Shown here piece after piece: positions 16,648 through 26,940 of a stretch of 64,000 nucleotides of DNA. The notes below the pieces were generated by a model, which saw only the letters and a list, made by a program, of their open reading frames with translations, did not search any database and had not been told where the DNA came from. This DNA comes from an actinobacterium SCGC AAA015-D07 (GTDB lineage Bacteria > Actinomycetota > Acidimicrobiia > Actinomarinales > Actinomarinaceae), in contig ARQR01000001.1 of the NCBI GenBank assembly GCA_000384495.1, positions 1 to 64,000 of the forward strand. The letters run 5' to 3'. Position numbers and translations under genes: made by a program. The first letter of the stretch is position 1, and the number at the start of each line of letters is the position of its first letter.

Positions 16648-19332
16648 ATGTCGAAACCATTAGTAATTGTAGAGTCACCTACTAAGGTAAAAACAATTTC
16701 AAAAATTCTAGGTGATGGTTATATAGTTAAATCTAGTGTTGGACATATTAGGGATCTACCAAGAAATACAAAATCTATACCTTCAGCATTTAAAAAAGAA
16801 GACATATTATGGGGTGCTGTCAAACCTGAGAATTATGAAAATATATATGTTATTCCGGAAGATAGAAAAAAAATTGTAAATGAACTTAAAGGACTTGCCG
16901 ACAATGCACCAGAGGTATATCTTGCAACTGACGACGATCGAGAAGGTGAAGCAATTGCTTATCATTTAAAAGAAGCATTAGAGCTGAAAAAAGAACCAAA
17001 AAGAATAAAATTCAATGAAATTACAAATACAGCAGTTTTAAATGCAATTAAAAATCCAGAAACCATTGATATCGGTAAATTCAAATCGTATGAGGCAAGG
17101 AGAACACTTGATAGAATGATTGGCTACGAGATATCCCCAAAACTTAGAGATTTAGGTGGAGCTTTTATATCTACAGGTAGAGTCCAAGGTCCTGCAATAA
17201 GGCTCATTGTTGAAAGAGAAGAAGAGAGGTTGAGCTTCGTAAAATCAAAGTATTTTGAGATAAATGCAAGTTGTAAGAGTCAAGGTTTTGAATTTGCTGC
17301 AAATCTAAAAACAATTGGCGGAACCAAAATTGCCTCATCAAAAGACTTTGATAAAGATGGAAAGAAAATAAATAAGGATCGAAAATATTTAGATGAAGAT
17401 CAGTCTCGGGATATTGTAAATATACTTAGAAATTCTCTGGCAAAGGTATCAAATATCAAGGAATCTCAAAGAAGTGGAAAACCGCCAAAACCCTTTAAAA
17501 CCACAAGCTTACAAACTTCATCAAAAAATAATTTAGGATTTCAACCAAGAAAAACGATGAGTATTGCACAGAGACTATATCAGGAGGGTTTGATTACTTA
17601 TATGAGAACGGATTCAATAAGACTTTCAGATGTTGCAATCAAAGCATCCAGGGAATACATTTCGTCAAATTTTAGTAGTGAGCACCTTCCATCTGAACCA
17701 AATTTTTATGGTGATAGCAAAAATGCTCAGGCTGCTCATGAGGCTATTAGACCATCCGGAGAGAGTTTTACAACACCTCAAGAGCTACTTAAAAAATATA
17801 AAGAAGATAGCGATGAATTTAAACTTTATGAATTAATTTTCAACGTAACAATCGCATCCCAAATGTCCGAAGCAAGAGGCATAACAAAAACAATAGATCT
17901 TGAAGTAATTGATAATATTTTTGGATCAATAGTTCTTGGTATCTCTGGTACTACATGGACATTTGGAGGATATAGAGATATCGCAAAAAACCTTACAGAG
18001 CAATCCCAAGAGCTTCCAGATTTGCAGAAGGGGGATAAAGTGGAAATAACAAAATCTGATTATGAGAAGAAGTACACTAATCCTCCAAATAGATACTCTT
18101 CTACATCATTAATAAATAAGCTAGAAGAGCTTGGTATAGGAAGGCCTTCAACTTATGTTTCAATTATTGAAAGTATTACATCTGTTTTTATAAATTCTGA
18201 ATCAAGCCTGAAACCAAGAATTATTGCTCTTGCAATGATCAATAAATTCATGAAACCTTATTTTGACCCATATATCAATTACAAATTTTCGAAAGAGATG
18301 GAGGACAAACTAGATGAGATACTAGAAAGCAATAGTCCAGAAGAAGCAAAAGTAAATTTTTTAAATGAATCGTATAAAAAAATTCAAGATCATGTTCGAA
18401 AATATGGAGAGCCTGATCCTGTTGGTTTAACATCTTATCCTCTTCCCTTTGATACAAGATATGTAGTTAAAACTGGTCGAGTTCAGGACAAAATTGCATA
18501 TCCATATTTACAGAGAGACGATAATTTCTATATTGGACTTCCACCAGATATAACAATTGAAGAAATAAATGAGACCTATATTAACGAACTTGAGAAATTG
18601 CAAGAGGCAAACTTACTAAAAGAAAGAAAAGTATGCGATTGTGCAGAATGCGGAACAGCAATTTATATAAAACTTGGACCGAGTGGAGGATATTATTTCC
18701 AACATGGATTGAAAGAAAAAGGCGTAAGACAACCAAAGTGTATATACCGAAATATGATTGGACCTATTTTTGAAGATGAAGATCCAGATTCATTAAATTG
18801 TGATGATGCAATAAAAAGATTTAATCTATCGACAAAGAATCCTCGTTTTGTCTGCGAAGAAGACGGTTGGAGTTATATGACTGCTGTAGGTCCATATGGT
18901 GGATTTGCCATAAAACAAAAAAATAGAGAGGTTTTTGATTTTGATGAATTAGCTAAAATGAAAAAAAATGAAATACTTGAGTTAATAAGTTCAGAAAAAT
19001 ATCAGAGTGTTTTAAATTTAATTAATTTAAATCCAGTAAAAATTCCTAAGAGCCTTACTAAAGAATTACTTCTTGAAAAAATTAGGGAATCATTCTTAAT
19101 TGACGAAAAAATTATAAAAAAACTTTCAAAAGATGAGCTTGTAAATTTAGCAAAACTACTTGAAATTGTTTTTTACAGAGGAAGGTTCCGAATGAAAGTT
19201 GATGATGCAACTAAAAATAATTTAATAAATAAAATTACGATTGAAAAAAAGAATAAGCCACTTGATACACCTCAAAAAGCCCTAACTATTCAGAGTGATG
19301 AAATATTAGATTTATTTGGAACACAGAAATGA
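16648..19332 (+). CDS. topA: DNA topoisomerase I
   Basis: Type IA topoisomerase that relaxes negative supercoils. The N-terminal Toprim domain has IVESPTKVKTISKIL and LATDDDREGEAIAYH. The catalytic tyrosine lies in GLITYMRTDSIRLS near residue 320, and the GRPSTYVSII segment follows. The C-terminus carries basic topoisomerase repeats instead of clear zinc fingers, as in actinobacterial TopA. The 894-residue length is near the norm. It converges with the glycosyltransferase gene, with stops 1 base apart. Confidence 0.97.
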   Translation: MSKPLVIVESPTKVKTISKILGDGYIVKSSVGHIRDLPRNTKSIPSAFKKEDILWGAVKPENYENIYVIPEDRKKIVNELKGLADNAPEVYLATDDDREGEAIAYHLKEALELKKEPKRIKFNEITNTAVLNAIKNPETIDIGKFKSYEARRTLDRMIGYEISPKLRDLGGAFISTGRVQGPAIRLIVEREEERLSFVKSKYFEINASCKSQGFEFAANLKTIGGTKIASSKDFDKDGKKINKDRKYLDEDQSRDIVNILRNSLAKVSNIKESQRSGKPPKPFKTTSLQTSSKNNLGFQPRKTMSIAQRLYQEGLITYMRTDSIRLSDVAIKASREYISSNFSSEHLPSEPNFYGDSKNAQAAHEAIRPSGESFTTPQELLKKYKEDSDEFKLYELIFNVTIASQMSEARGITKTIDLEVIDNIFGSIVLGISGTTWTFGGYRDIAKNLTEQSQELPDLQKGDKVEITKSDYEKKYTNPPNRYSSTSLINKLEELGIGRPSTYVSIIESITSVFINSESSLKPRIIALAMINKFMKPYFDPYINYKFSKEMEDKLDEILESNSPEEAKVNFLNESYKKIQDHVRKYGEPDPVGLTSYPLPFDTRYVVKTGRVQDKIAYPYLQRDDNFYIGLPPDITIEEINETYINELEKLQEANLLKERKVCDCAECGTAIYIKLGPSGGYYFQHGLKEKGVRQPKCIYRNMIGPIFEDEDPDSLNCDDAIKRFNLSTKNPRFVCEEDGWSYMTAVGPYGGFAIKQKNREVFDFDELAKMKKNEILELISSEKYQSVLNLINLNPVKIPKSLTKELLLEKIRESFLIDEKIIKKLSKDELVNLAKLLEIVFYRGRFRMKVDDATKNNLINKITIEKKNKPLDTPQKALTIQSDEILDLFGTQK

Positions 19333-19333
19333 T

Positions 19334-20413
19334 CTACTTTATAGATTCAATATTTGATTCAAGATTCATTATTAGTTTTTCCCAACTGTAAAACTCTTCA
19401 ACAAATTTTCTTCCATTCAATCCAAATTCTTGAATTTTTTCAGGATTATTTAAAAAGTATAAAATAGATTCCTTAAGTATATTTTTGTCACCTGCAACGA
19501 AGCCTGTTTTTCCAGGAATAATTGTTTCTGTAGCTCCTCCTGAAGCACCAACAATTACAGGAAGGCCATAACTTGCAGCCTCTAAATAAACTAAACCTAG
19601 ACCCTCAAACTCAACTCCAAAATATTTAGATTTTGAGGGCATGGCAAATAAGTTAATTGATCTATAAAAATCATCAACATCTTTCTCAGTTTCATCTTTT
19701 ATAAATGTAACGTTTGCTGCAGAGACAGATGAAAGTTTTTTAAGATAGTTTTCCTGTTTTCCAAATCCAAGAATTTTTAACTCTATTGGTAAGCCTTCCT
19801 CTTTTAAATCATGAGCTACATCTATTAACCAGTTTATTTTTTTTCTAGATACTAATCTGCTGACAACTCCTATTGTTAAAGGCACATTGTTTTCATAATT
19901 ATTTTCATAATTTGGAATTTCAATCCCTGCACCAATATTTATTATCTCTGTATCGGTAATATCGGATAGTTTTTTTCTTGAAAATTCACTTACAGTAAAA
20001 ATCGTGTTCAAATTATCTAGATTTCTAGAAAGTAGATTTCTAACTACAGGGATATAATTTAATACATTAAACTCTGCGCCATGACAAATCATGTATTGTG
20101 GTATCTTCACATTTTTAGGAGAATTTGGAACACTGAGGGTATTTAGTTTATTTACAAATAGAAAATTTGGATTACTGGATCCATGTAATATGATATCTAT
20201 CTGATTGTCATTAACTATTTTTTGAATATCTTCAAAAACTTTACGAGGATTAATTATGAAGGTGTCTTCGGCTGGATACGCATCATCTCCTTCAATCCAA
20301 CTTGGTCCGTAAATAATAAACTTATGATCTAAATTATTAACAAGGCTTCGAAGGTATGTAGAGATACCACCTGTTTTTGGTTTCCAATCGTTAGTAATTA
20401 ATAGAATATTCAT
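19334..20413 (-). CDS. Glycosyltransferase, GT4 family
   Basis: A 359-residue GT-B fold enzyme. The N-terminus has the acceptor-side DWKPKTGGISTYLRSL. The donor-site region near residues 270-300 contains EFEGLGLVYLEAASYGLPVIVG and GGATETI, the E-x7-E motif of GT4. Such actinobacterial enzymes often make phosphatidylinositol mannosides or sugar-glycerol products, but the substrate cannot be read here. It ends beside topA and starts 28 bases after hppA stops, so it may be cotranscribed with hppA. Confidence 0.85.
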   Translation of the reverse strand: MNILLITNDWKPKTGGISTYLRSLVNNLDHKFIIYGPSWIEGDDAYPAEDTFIINPRKVFEDIQKIVNDNQIDIILHGSSNPNFLFVNKLNTLSVPNSPKNVKIPQYMICHGAEFNVLNYIPVVRNLLSRNLDNLNTIFTVSEFSRKKLSDITDTEIINIGAGIEIPNYENNYENNVPLTIGVVSRLVSRKKINWLIDVAHDLKEEGLPIELKILGFGKQENYLKKLSSVSAANVTFIKDETEKDVDDFYRSINLFAMPSKSKYFGVEFEGLGLVYLEAASYGLPVIVGASGGATETIIPGKTGFVAGDKNILKESILYFLNNPEKIQEFGLNGRKFVEEFYSWEKLIMNLESNIESIK

Positions 20414-20441
20414 TAATTAGTTTTGTTTTAAATTAATTTTA

Positions 20442-22499
20442 TCAAAACGCAGATGCGAATATGAGGCTTACGATTGTCATTACTTTAATGACAATATTCA
20501 TAGCTGGACCAGAAGTATCTTTAAATGGATCTCCAATTGTGTCACCTATAACGGCAGCTTTATGCTCATCTGAACCTTTACCGGCACCTCCACCTGCCTC
20601 AATATATTTTTTTGCATTATCCCATGCGCCACCTGAGTTGGCCATGAATATTGCAAGCAAAAATCCTGTTACAAGTGCTCCAGCAAGAAATCCTCCCAGT
20701 GCTTCTTTATTCCAAAATCCTATTACTAAAGGCAAAACAATTGCTAGTCCGCCAGGTAGTAACATTTCTCTTAGTGCAGCTGTTGTAGCAATATCAACAC
20801 ACTCTTCATACTCTGGAACAACACCTTCTTTACCTTCTCTTAAGCCAGGTATCTCTCTAAATTGTCTTCTTACTTCTTCAATCATCTTAAATGCAGCTCT
20901 TCCAACAGCATTTATTGTCATTGCTGCAAATAAAAATGGAAACATACCTCCCAAGAACAAGCCTAGAGTAACTTCGACTTTTGTAATATTTAATCCAGAC
21001 TCGGCTAAACCAGCACTCTGAACAAAAGCAGAAAATAAAGCTAAAGCTGTTACAGCAGCTGAGCCAATTGCAAATCCTTTTGCGATAGCTGCAGTAGTGT
21101 TTCCTAGAGAATCCAATTCATCTGTAGCTTTTCTTACCTCAGGATCTAAATGAGCCATTTCTGCAATACCACCAGCATTATCAGCTATTGGGCCGTAAGC
21201 ATCAACAGCAACAGTAATACCTAATGTTGCCAAAACTCCAATAGCTGCCACAGCGACTCCATAAATACCGCCGCCGGCACCTAAAGCCCAATCACCTGCG
21301 GTGTAAGCACCAAAGACACCAAAAACTACAACAATAACTGAAAAAGCGGCAGATCTCATACCTTCTGAAATTCCAGAAAGAACAAGGGTTGCAGGACCTG
21401 TCTTAGCTTGATCGGCAATACTCTTAACGATTGAATGATGATCTGATGTGAACCATTCTGAAATCTGACCAACAGTTATTCCAACTAATAATCCAATGAT
21501 TACTGAAATAAATAGACCAATAGGATTTTCAGAGTAATCAGCAAACATTGTATTAGAAAGAAAAAATACACCTCCTGCTGTCAAAGCTGCAGCTGAATAA
21601 GTTCCTCTGTGCAGTGCTTGTGCTAACTTTCCCTCTTGAGGGACGACAAGAAATGAGGAAACTATGGAAGCTAACATTCCTATAGTCCCTACAGCAAGTG
21701 GAAAAAATAAGAGAGAAGGCAATGCTTCCGAATTAGCAAATACAATTGCGGCATATGCTAATGGTGCAACAAGAGATCCGACATAACTTTCAAACAAATC
21801 TGCTCCCATACCAGCGACATCGCCAACATTATCACCTACATTGTCTGCAATTGTTGCTGGATTTCTTGGGTCATCTTCAGGAATACCAGCTTCAACTTTA
21901 CCAACTAAATCAGCGCCAACATCCGCAGCTTTTGTATAAATTCCTCCACCTACTCTTGCAAAAAGAGCTATCGAAGAACCTCCTAGTCCTATGGCTGCCA
22001 AAATATCATAGGCGTTTTCAAGTTCTAGGAGTTCAACAAAAATCCAATATCCAAGACCTACTCCCAACAGTCCTAAACCAGCAACTGAGAAACCCATTAC
22101 GGCTCCTCCTCTAAATGCAACTGGCAAAGCTTTTAATGTTCCACCGTCTCTTGCAGCCTCAGTTGTTCTGCCATTTGCAGCTGTTGCTATTCTCATTCCA
22201 ATAAATCCAGCTAAAGAAGAAAATGTTGCACCACCAATAAATGATACTGACCCCCAAACACCAAGGTCAGTAAGAGTAGGAATCAAGATAGCTAAGACTA
22301 AAACAAAAATACTAATCCAAGAATATTGTCTTTTTAAAAAAGCCATTGAGCCTTTTCTTATAGCATCTGATAGATTACTTACTTTTTCATCAGAAACGTT
22401 TATTGCTAAAATTCTGTTTGCAAAATAGGCTGCTAAAACTAAACCTAAAATAGCAGCAAATATAGAGCCCTGATAATTTAAAAGCATTAATTCCCCCAA
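20442..22499 (-). CDS. hppA: Membrane-bound ion-translocating pyrophosphatase
   Basis: Couples pyrophosphate hydrolysis to ion pumping across the cytoplasmic membrane. The 685-residue protein has around 16 membrane helices, and the catalytic loop GADLVGKVEAGIPEDDPRNP followed by NVGDNVGDVAGMGADLFE. The key position in LGNTTAAIAKGFAIGSA has Ala where potassium-independent enzymes have Lys, so this is expected to be the potassium-dependent type. Whether it pumps protons or sodium is not clear from sequence. A sodium or proton antiporter gene follows upstream, which suits an energy-saving ion economy. Confidence 0.96.
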   Translation of the reverse strand: MGELMLLNYQGSIFAAILGLVLAAYFANRILAINVSDEKVSNLSDAIRKGSMAFLKRQYSWISIFVLVLAILIPTLTDLGVWGSVSFIGGATFSSLAGFIGMRIATAANGRTTEAARDGGTLKALPVAFRGGAVMGFSVAGLGLLGVGLGYWIFVELLELENAYDILAAIGLGGSSIALFARVGGGIYTKAADVGADLVGKVEAGIPEDDPRNPATIADNVGDNVGDVAGMGADLFESYVGSLVAPLAYAAIVFANSEALPSLLFFPLAVGTIGMLASIVSSFLVVPQEGKLAQALHRGTYSAAALTAGGVFFLSNTMFADYSENPIGLFISVIIGLLVGITVGQISEWFTSDHHSIVKSIADQAKTGPATLVLSGISEGMRSAAFSVIVVVFGVFGAYTAGDWALGAGGGIYGVAVAAIGVLATLGITVAVDAYGPIADNAGGIAEMAHLDPEVRKATDELDSLGNTTAAIAKGFAIGSAAVTALALFSAFVQSAGLAESGLNITKVEVTLGLFLGGMFPFLFAAMTINAVGRAAFKMIEEVRRQFREIPGLREGKEGVVPEYEECVDIATTAALREMLLPGGLAIVLPLVIGFWNKEALGGFLAGALVTGFLLAIFMANSGGAWDNAKKYIEAGGGAGKGSDEHKAAVIGDTIGDPFKDTSGPAMNIVIKVMTIVSLIFASAF

Positions 22500-22544
22500 T
22501 TAGTGAATAAATATATATTAATTATATTAATTTTTTTTATCTTC

Positions 22545-23771
22545 TTATTCTACAACAGGTGTTTCGAACCTTTCATCATCATCTCTTTCAGAAAGAGGTA
22601 CCTTTTGTAAAATCCTATTTAGTAGAATTGGTGCAATAACTGTAGTGACTATTACCATCCAGATAATTATTGAGATAATATCACCTGTAATTATGTCTGA
22701 TAGTGTGGTTGTAGCAACAGCAACAAATATAAGCCCAACCTCACCTCTTGGAGACATTCCAATTCCAATTAAAGAAGTATTTAATCCTTTACCCATAGCT
22801 CCCAGAGCTGATACATATTTACCAACTAACGCTAAAAGACTGACCAGCATTCCATATAAAAATACATCAAGAGAAGCTAAAGTTTGAATGTTTACTTCCG
22901 AACCAATGTATACAAAAAATATTGGAACGAGTAAAAAGTTTAGAGGCTTCATCTCATCTCTAATTCTATGAGTCATGCCTGATTCACCAGCAACTACACC
23001 TCCTGCAAATGCTCCTACAATAGGATGAAGTCCTACAAAGTGGGCTGCTGCACCAAGCAACATTGCAAATATAAAACTACCAGTTACAAACGTTCCAGGT
23101 GATGGAATTTTTACAAAGAAGTTAAATATTGGTTTGGAAAGTTTTCTTCCAACAATTACTACTGCAACTAAAAAACCGATTGCCTTTGCGCTGATTATTC
23201 CAAGATCAACTATTGAGAAATCTCCTGAACTTCCTAAAACCCCTGCAACAACAGTAAGAATTAATAAACCTAAAATATCATCTACAACTGCTGCGCCTAT
23301 GATTGTTTTTGCTTCTTTTGATTTTAAAGCACCTAAGTCTCCAAACACTCTGGCGGTTATGCCTACTGAAGTTGCTGTCATTGCTGCACCTACGAATAAA
23401 GCTATTCCGAACTGATCTTCTCCTCCTAAATTGAGTGCATAGATTGAGCCAAAGCCCAAAGCAAATGGTGCTACAACACCAATTAATGCTACAAGAAGAG
23501 AAGTTGAGCCTAATTCAATAAACTCGTCTAAATTAGTTTCTAATCCTACTTCAAACAGCAAAAGAACTACACCAATCTCAGCTAAAGTAGATACAACATC
23601 TCCAGATTCAAAATGTGGAAGAAGGCCTAGTCCGTAATAACCAATAATGATTCCGATGACTAACTCTCCTATTACTGCAGGTTGATTAATTCTTCTCATT
23701 AATTCTGCACCGAACTTAGCAGCTACTAATATAATCGCTATTTCTAAGAATTTTTCAATAATTGTTTCCAT
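22545..23771 (-). CDS. Cation/proton antiporter, CPA2 family
   Basis: A 408-residue membrane protein with about 12 helices. It has GELVIGIIIGYYGLG, LLLFEVGLETNLDEF and the paired-acid region GAAVVDDILGLLIL with two Asp in the transport site, as in CPA2 Na+/H+ or K+/H+ exchangers. The C-terminus is short and has no regulatory TrkA-type domain. It precedes hppA, so it probably uses or balances the ion gradient that HppA makes. It is divergent from leuC. Confidence 0.88.
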   Translation of the reverse strand: METIIEKFLEIAIILVAAKFGAELMRRINQPAVIGELVIGIIIGYYGLGLLPHFESGDVVSTLAEIGVVLLLFEVGLETNLDEFIELGSTSLLVALIGVVAPFALGFGSIYALNLGGEDQFGIALFVGAAMTATSVGITARVFGDLGALKSKEAKTIIGAAVVDDILGLLILTVVAGVLGSSGDFSIVDLGIISAKAIGFLVAVVIVGRKLSKPIFNFFVKIPSPGTFVTGSFIFAMLLGAAAHFVGLHPIVGAFAGGVVAGESGMTHRIRDEMKPLNFLLVPIFFVYIGSEVNIQTLASLDVFLYGMLVSLLALVGKYVSALGAMGKGLNTSLIGIGMSPRGEVGLIFVAVATTTLSDIITGDIISIIIWMVIVTTVIAPILLNRILQKVPLSERDDDERFETPVVE

Positions 23772-23846
23772 GATGCCCTATTTTAAATATGTATTGATTA
23801 AATGATAATGATTAAAACAACTCTATTAATTTATTTAAAAAAATAA

Positions 23847-23852
23847 TATAAT
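23847..23852 (+). promoter_or_regulatory. Probable -10 box for leuC, short or absent leader
   Basis: A perfect TATAAT ends 11 bases before the leuC ATG, and no purine-rich ribosome binding site lies between them. A transcript starting about 7 bases after the box would have a leader of only a few bases, which fits the leaderless genes common in Actinobacteria. The -35 region is poor. This is inferred from sequence only. Confidence 0.4.
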
Positions 23853-23863
23853 TTGTACATAAC

Positions 23864-25261
23864 ATGGGAAAAACATTATTTGATAAAATCTGGGATAATC
23901 ACCTCGTTACGTCTATTGATGAGAGTACGAACTTAATATTTATTGATTTACATCTTGTCCATGAAGTTACTTCACCTCAAGCGTTTGATAGTCTAAGAAT
24001 CTCTGATCGAAAAGTAAAATATCCTGAATTAACTTTGGCAACAGTTGATCACGGTGTCCCAACATCGAACAGACTATTGGGAATAAAAGATCCTCTTTCA
24101 AAAATTCAAATTGAAGCTTTAGAAAAGAATTGTGAGGAATTTGGAGTCACTCTTTTTGGAATTAATGATCCCCGTCAGGGAATCGTTCACGTTATAGGAC
24201 CTGAACAAGGGATTACTCAACCTGGAATGACTATTGTGTGTGGAGATAGCCATACAGCAACACATGGTGCTTTCGGAGCATTAGCATTTGGAATTGGCAC
24301 TTCAGAGGTTGAACATGTTCTAGCTACTCAGACTTTAGCGATGGAAAAACCAAAAACAATGAAGGTTGAAGTTATTGGAGATGTCTCAGATGGAGTTGGA
24401 CCTAAAGATATTATTTTAGGCATCATCAGAAAAATTGGAACTGGAGGTGGCGCCGGTCATGTAATTGAATACGTTGGTGATGTTATAAAAAATATGAGCA
24501 TGGAGAATAGAATGACAATTTGTAATATGTCAATCGAAGGTGGAGCAAGAGCAGGAATGATTGCTCCAGATGAAACTACTTTCAATTATTTAAAAAATAA
24601 AAACTATGCTCCCAAAGACTCTGATTGGAATGATGCAATAAATGAGTGGGGTGAACTTTTTTCTGATGATGACGCTGCTTTTGATAAAGTTGTAACAATA
24701 AATGCTGGGGAGCTTGAACCATCAGTTTCTTGGGGTACAAATCCATCACAAGTTATATTCATAAATGACGAAATTCCTCATCCTGATAATTTTCAAGACG
24801 AATCAGATAAAGAAGCAGCAATTAGAGCTTTAGAGTATATGGATTTAGAGCCCGGAATAAAAATTAATGAAATCACTTTAGATAGGGTGTTTATAGGCAG
24901 TTGTACCAATGGTCGTATTGAGGATTTAAGAGAGGCTGCCCAAGTCATAAAGGGCAAAAAAGTATCAGAGACTGTTGGTGCCATGGTTGTTCCTGGGTCA
25001 ACACTTGTAAAAAATCAAGCTGAGGAAGAAGGATTAGACAAGATTTTTATTGATGCAGGTTTTGATTGGAGAGAAGCAGGATGTTCAATGTGTCTGGGTA
25101 TGAATCCAGATATATTAAGTCCAGGTGAACGCTGTGCTTCTACTTCAAATAGAAATTATGAAGGAAGACAGGGAGCTGGGGGAAGAACACATTTAGTAAG
25201 TCCAAAAATGGCTGCAGCAGCTGCAATCTATGGAAAATTTGTAGACATAAGAGATTTATAA
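23864..25261 (+). CDS. leuC: 3-isopropylmalate dehydratase, large subunit
   Basis: Isomerises 2-isopropylmalate to 3-isopropylmalate in leucine synthesis, with LeuD. The 465-residue aconitase-type protein carries the three [4Fe-4S] cysteines: one in [12 protein letters not shown] and two in [18 protein letters not shown] and [20 protein letters not shown] are the typical N-terminal site motifs. leuD begins 1 base after its stop, so the two subunits are made together. Confidence 0.97.
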   Translation: MGKTLFDKIWDNHLVTSIDESTNLIFIDLHLVHEVTSPQAFDSLRISDRKVKYPELTLATVDHGVPTSNRLLGIKDPLSKIQIEALEKNCEEFGVTLFGINDPRQGIVHVIGPEQGITQPGMTIVCGDSHTATHGAFGALAFGIGTSEVEHVLATQTLAMEKPKTMKVEVIGDVSDGVGPKDIILGIIRKIGTGGGAGHVIEYVGDVIKNMSMENRMTICNMSIEGGARAGMIAPDETTFNYLKNKNYAPKDSDWNDAINEWGELFSDDDAAFDKVVTINAGELEPSVSWGTNPSQVIFINDEIPHPDNFQDESDKEAAIRALEYMDLEPGIKINEITLDRVFIGSCTNGRIEDLREAAQVIKGKKVSETVGAMVVPGSTLVKNQAEEEGLDKIFIDAGFDWREAGCSMCLGMNPDILSPGERCASTSNRNYEGRQGAGGRTHLVSPKMAAAAAIYGKFVDIRDL

Positions 25262-25262
25262 A

Positions 25263-25850
25263 ATGAAAAAACTTAATCTAATAAATTCAACAATGCTTCC
25301 TTTAAAAATGTCAAATGTTGATACTGATCAAATTATGCCAAAGCAATTTCTTAAACGCGTCGAAAGATCTGGTTATGGTGAATTTTTGTTTTATGACTGG
25401 AAAAAAGATCCAGATTTTTCATTAAATAAAAAAGAATATCAAGAAGCAAAAGTTTTAGTTGCAGGAGATAATTTTGGAACTGGTTCTTCTCGAGAACACG
25501 CCCCTTGGGGACTCCAAGACTGGGGGTTTGATGCCATTATTTCAACAAAATTTGCAGATATATTTAAATTAAATTCTATAAATATTGGTCTTGTGCCAAT
25601 TGAAACATCCTCAAAAAATGTTGAATCTCTTTTTAACAAAATTGAAAACAATCCGAAAACAAACATATATATCTCTATTGAGGAAAAGTCTGTTAAATGT
25701 GAAGAGATTGAGTTTTCGTTTGATCTTGATGATTTTTCTCAAAATAGAATTTTAAAAGGACTTGATAAAATCGATATTACTCTCGAATATATCAGTGATA
25801 TTGAAAACTTTAGTAAATCAAGAAAAGACTGGAAACCTAAACTAACTTAG
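25263..25850 (+). CDS. leuD: 3-isopropylmalate dehydratase, small subunit
   Basis: Swivelling-domain partner of LeuC. The 195 residues are the normal length. MSNVDTDQIMPKQFLKRVERSGYG is the N-terminal family block, and the active-site loop is NFGTGSSREHAPWGL, with the conserved Ser and Arg. The gene directly follows leuC and its 3' end overlaps the convergent ald gene by 14 bases. Confidence 0.96.
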   Translation: MKKLNLINSTMLPLKMSNVDTDQIMPKQFLKRVERSGYGEFLFYDWKKDPDFSLNKKEYQEAKVLVAGDNFGTGSSREHAPWGLQDWGFDAIISTKFADIFKLNSINIGLVPIETSSKNVESLFNKIENNPKTNIYISIEEKSVKCEEIEFSFDLDDFSQNRILKGLDKIDITLEYISDIENFSKSRKDWKPKLT

Positions 25851-26940
25851 TTACTGGTAAACTTAAACTATCTCCAACCTCAGAAGATAACAACATTCCA
25901 TTGTGTATCTGCAATGAGGGCATTAAGTTTGGATTACTTTTATATTTTTCAAACCAATCCTCTATAAGCAAATCATCTATGTAATTTTGCAAAATTGTAG
26001 AAAGTTCTATTGAGGATGTTTTAGGAACTGCCCCCGGCAAATTTGCGATTGCTGAAATTATTATCCCGTTTCTTATTTCAAATGGTTCACTATGTGTATT
26101 TGGTTTTACATTTTCTACACACCCTCCTTGATCAATTGCAACATCAATGATTACTGTGCCTTTTTCCATCTGGTTTATGTCTTCTTCGGTAATTACAATA
26201 GGAGGATTTCTTCCTGGCAATAGTACAGCTCCTATAACAAGATCTGCCGATCTAACTTCATTTTTTGCTTCTTCACTCCCAGCAATTATTGTTGTTATTT
26301 TATCTTGATATGTATTTTTTAATTCTGTCAAAATTTCTTCATTTAAATCTATTGCAACAACAGAAGCTCCAATTTGAATAGATTTATCAATTGAAGCTCT
26401 ACCAACTTCACCACATCCTATTACAACTACCTTTGAATTACTTTCGTCTGAAATTGAAGATAATAATAGCCCCTTGCCTTGTGAAGAATATTCCAAGAAT
26501 TGCATTCCTTTTTGAATTGCTAGATTTCCGGCTATTTTAGACATGGGTATCAAGAGAGGATACTGATTTCCATCCATAATCATTTCAGTAGCAATACCAG
26601 TTAACTTTTTTTCTAGAAGCTTTTTTGTCATTGATAAGTTAGATGCCAAATGTAAGTACCCAAACAAAACATGTGATGGTTTCAAAAGATCAAACTCTTG
26701 TTCTTGTGGTTCTTTGACCTTACAAATTATTTCAGACGATTCATATAATTCTTCAGCTGAGCCTAATATTTTTGCACCTGCAGATTCATAATCTTTATCT
26801 GAAAATCCCGAGCCTTGGCCAGCCCCTGATTCAATGTAAATATCAGCGAGGCCTGTAAATTGTGTTATATGCTTAGGTATTAAAGCTACTCTTCCCTCGT
26901 CTTGTTTTACTTCTTTTGGTATCCCAAGTTTTTTAATCAT
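25837..26940 (-). CDS. ald: Alanine dehydrogenase
   Basis: NAD-dependent interconversion of alanine with pyruvate and ammonia. The 367-residue protein begins with KLGIPKEVKQDEGRVALIP, contains the catalytic lysine region CKVKEPQ and the histidine region FGYLHLAS, and has a Rossmann motif VVIGCGEVGRASIDKSI. The start overlaps the neighbouring dioxygenase gene by 8 bases. Since tryptophan degradation through kynurenine releases alanine, the pairing makes metabolic sense, but no kynureninase is in the window. Confidence 0.94.
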   Translation of the reverse strand: MIKKLGIPKEVKQDEGRVALIPKHITQFTGLADIYIESGAGQGSGFSDKDYESAGAKILGSAEELYESSEIICKVKEPQEQEFDLLKPSHVLFGYLHLASNLSMTKKLLEKKLTGIATEMIMDGNQYPLLIPMSKIAGNLAIQKGMQFLEYSSQGKGLLLSSISDESNSKVVVIGCGEVGRASIDKSIQIGASVVAIDLNEEILTELKNTYQDKITTIIAGSEEAKNEVRSADLVIGAVLLPGRNPPIVITEEDINQMEKGTVIIDVAIDQGGCVENVKPNTHSEPFEIRNGIIISAIANLPGAVPKTSSIELSTILQNYIDDLLIEDWFEKYKSNPNLMPSLQIHNGMLLSSEVGDSLSLPVTKLV

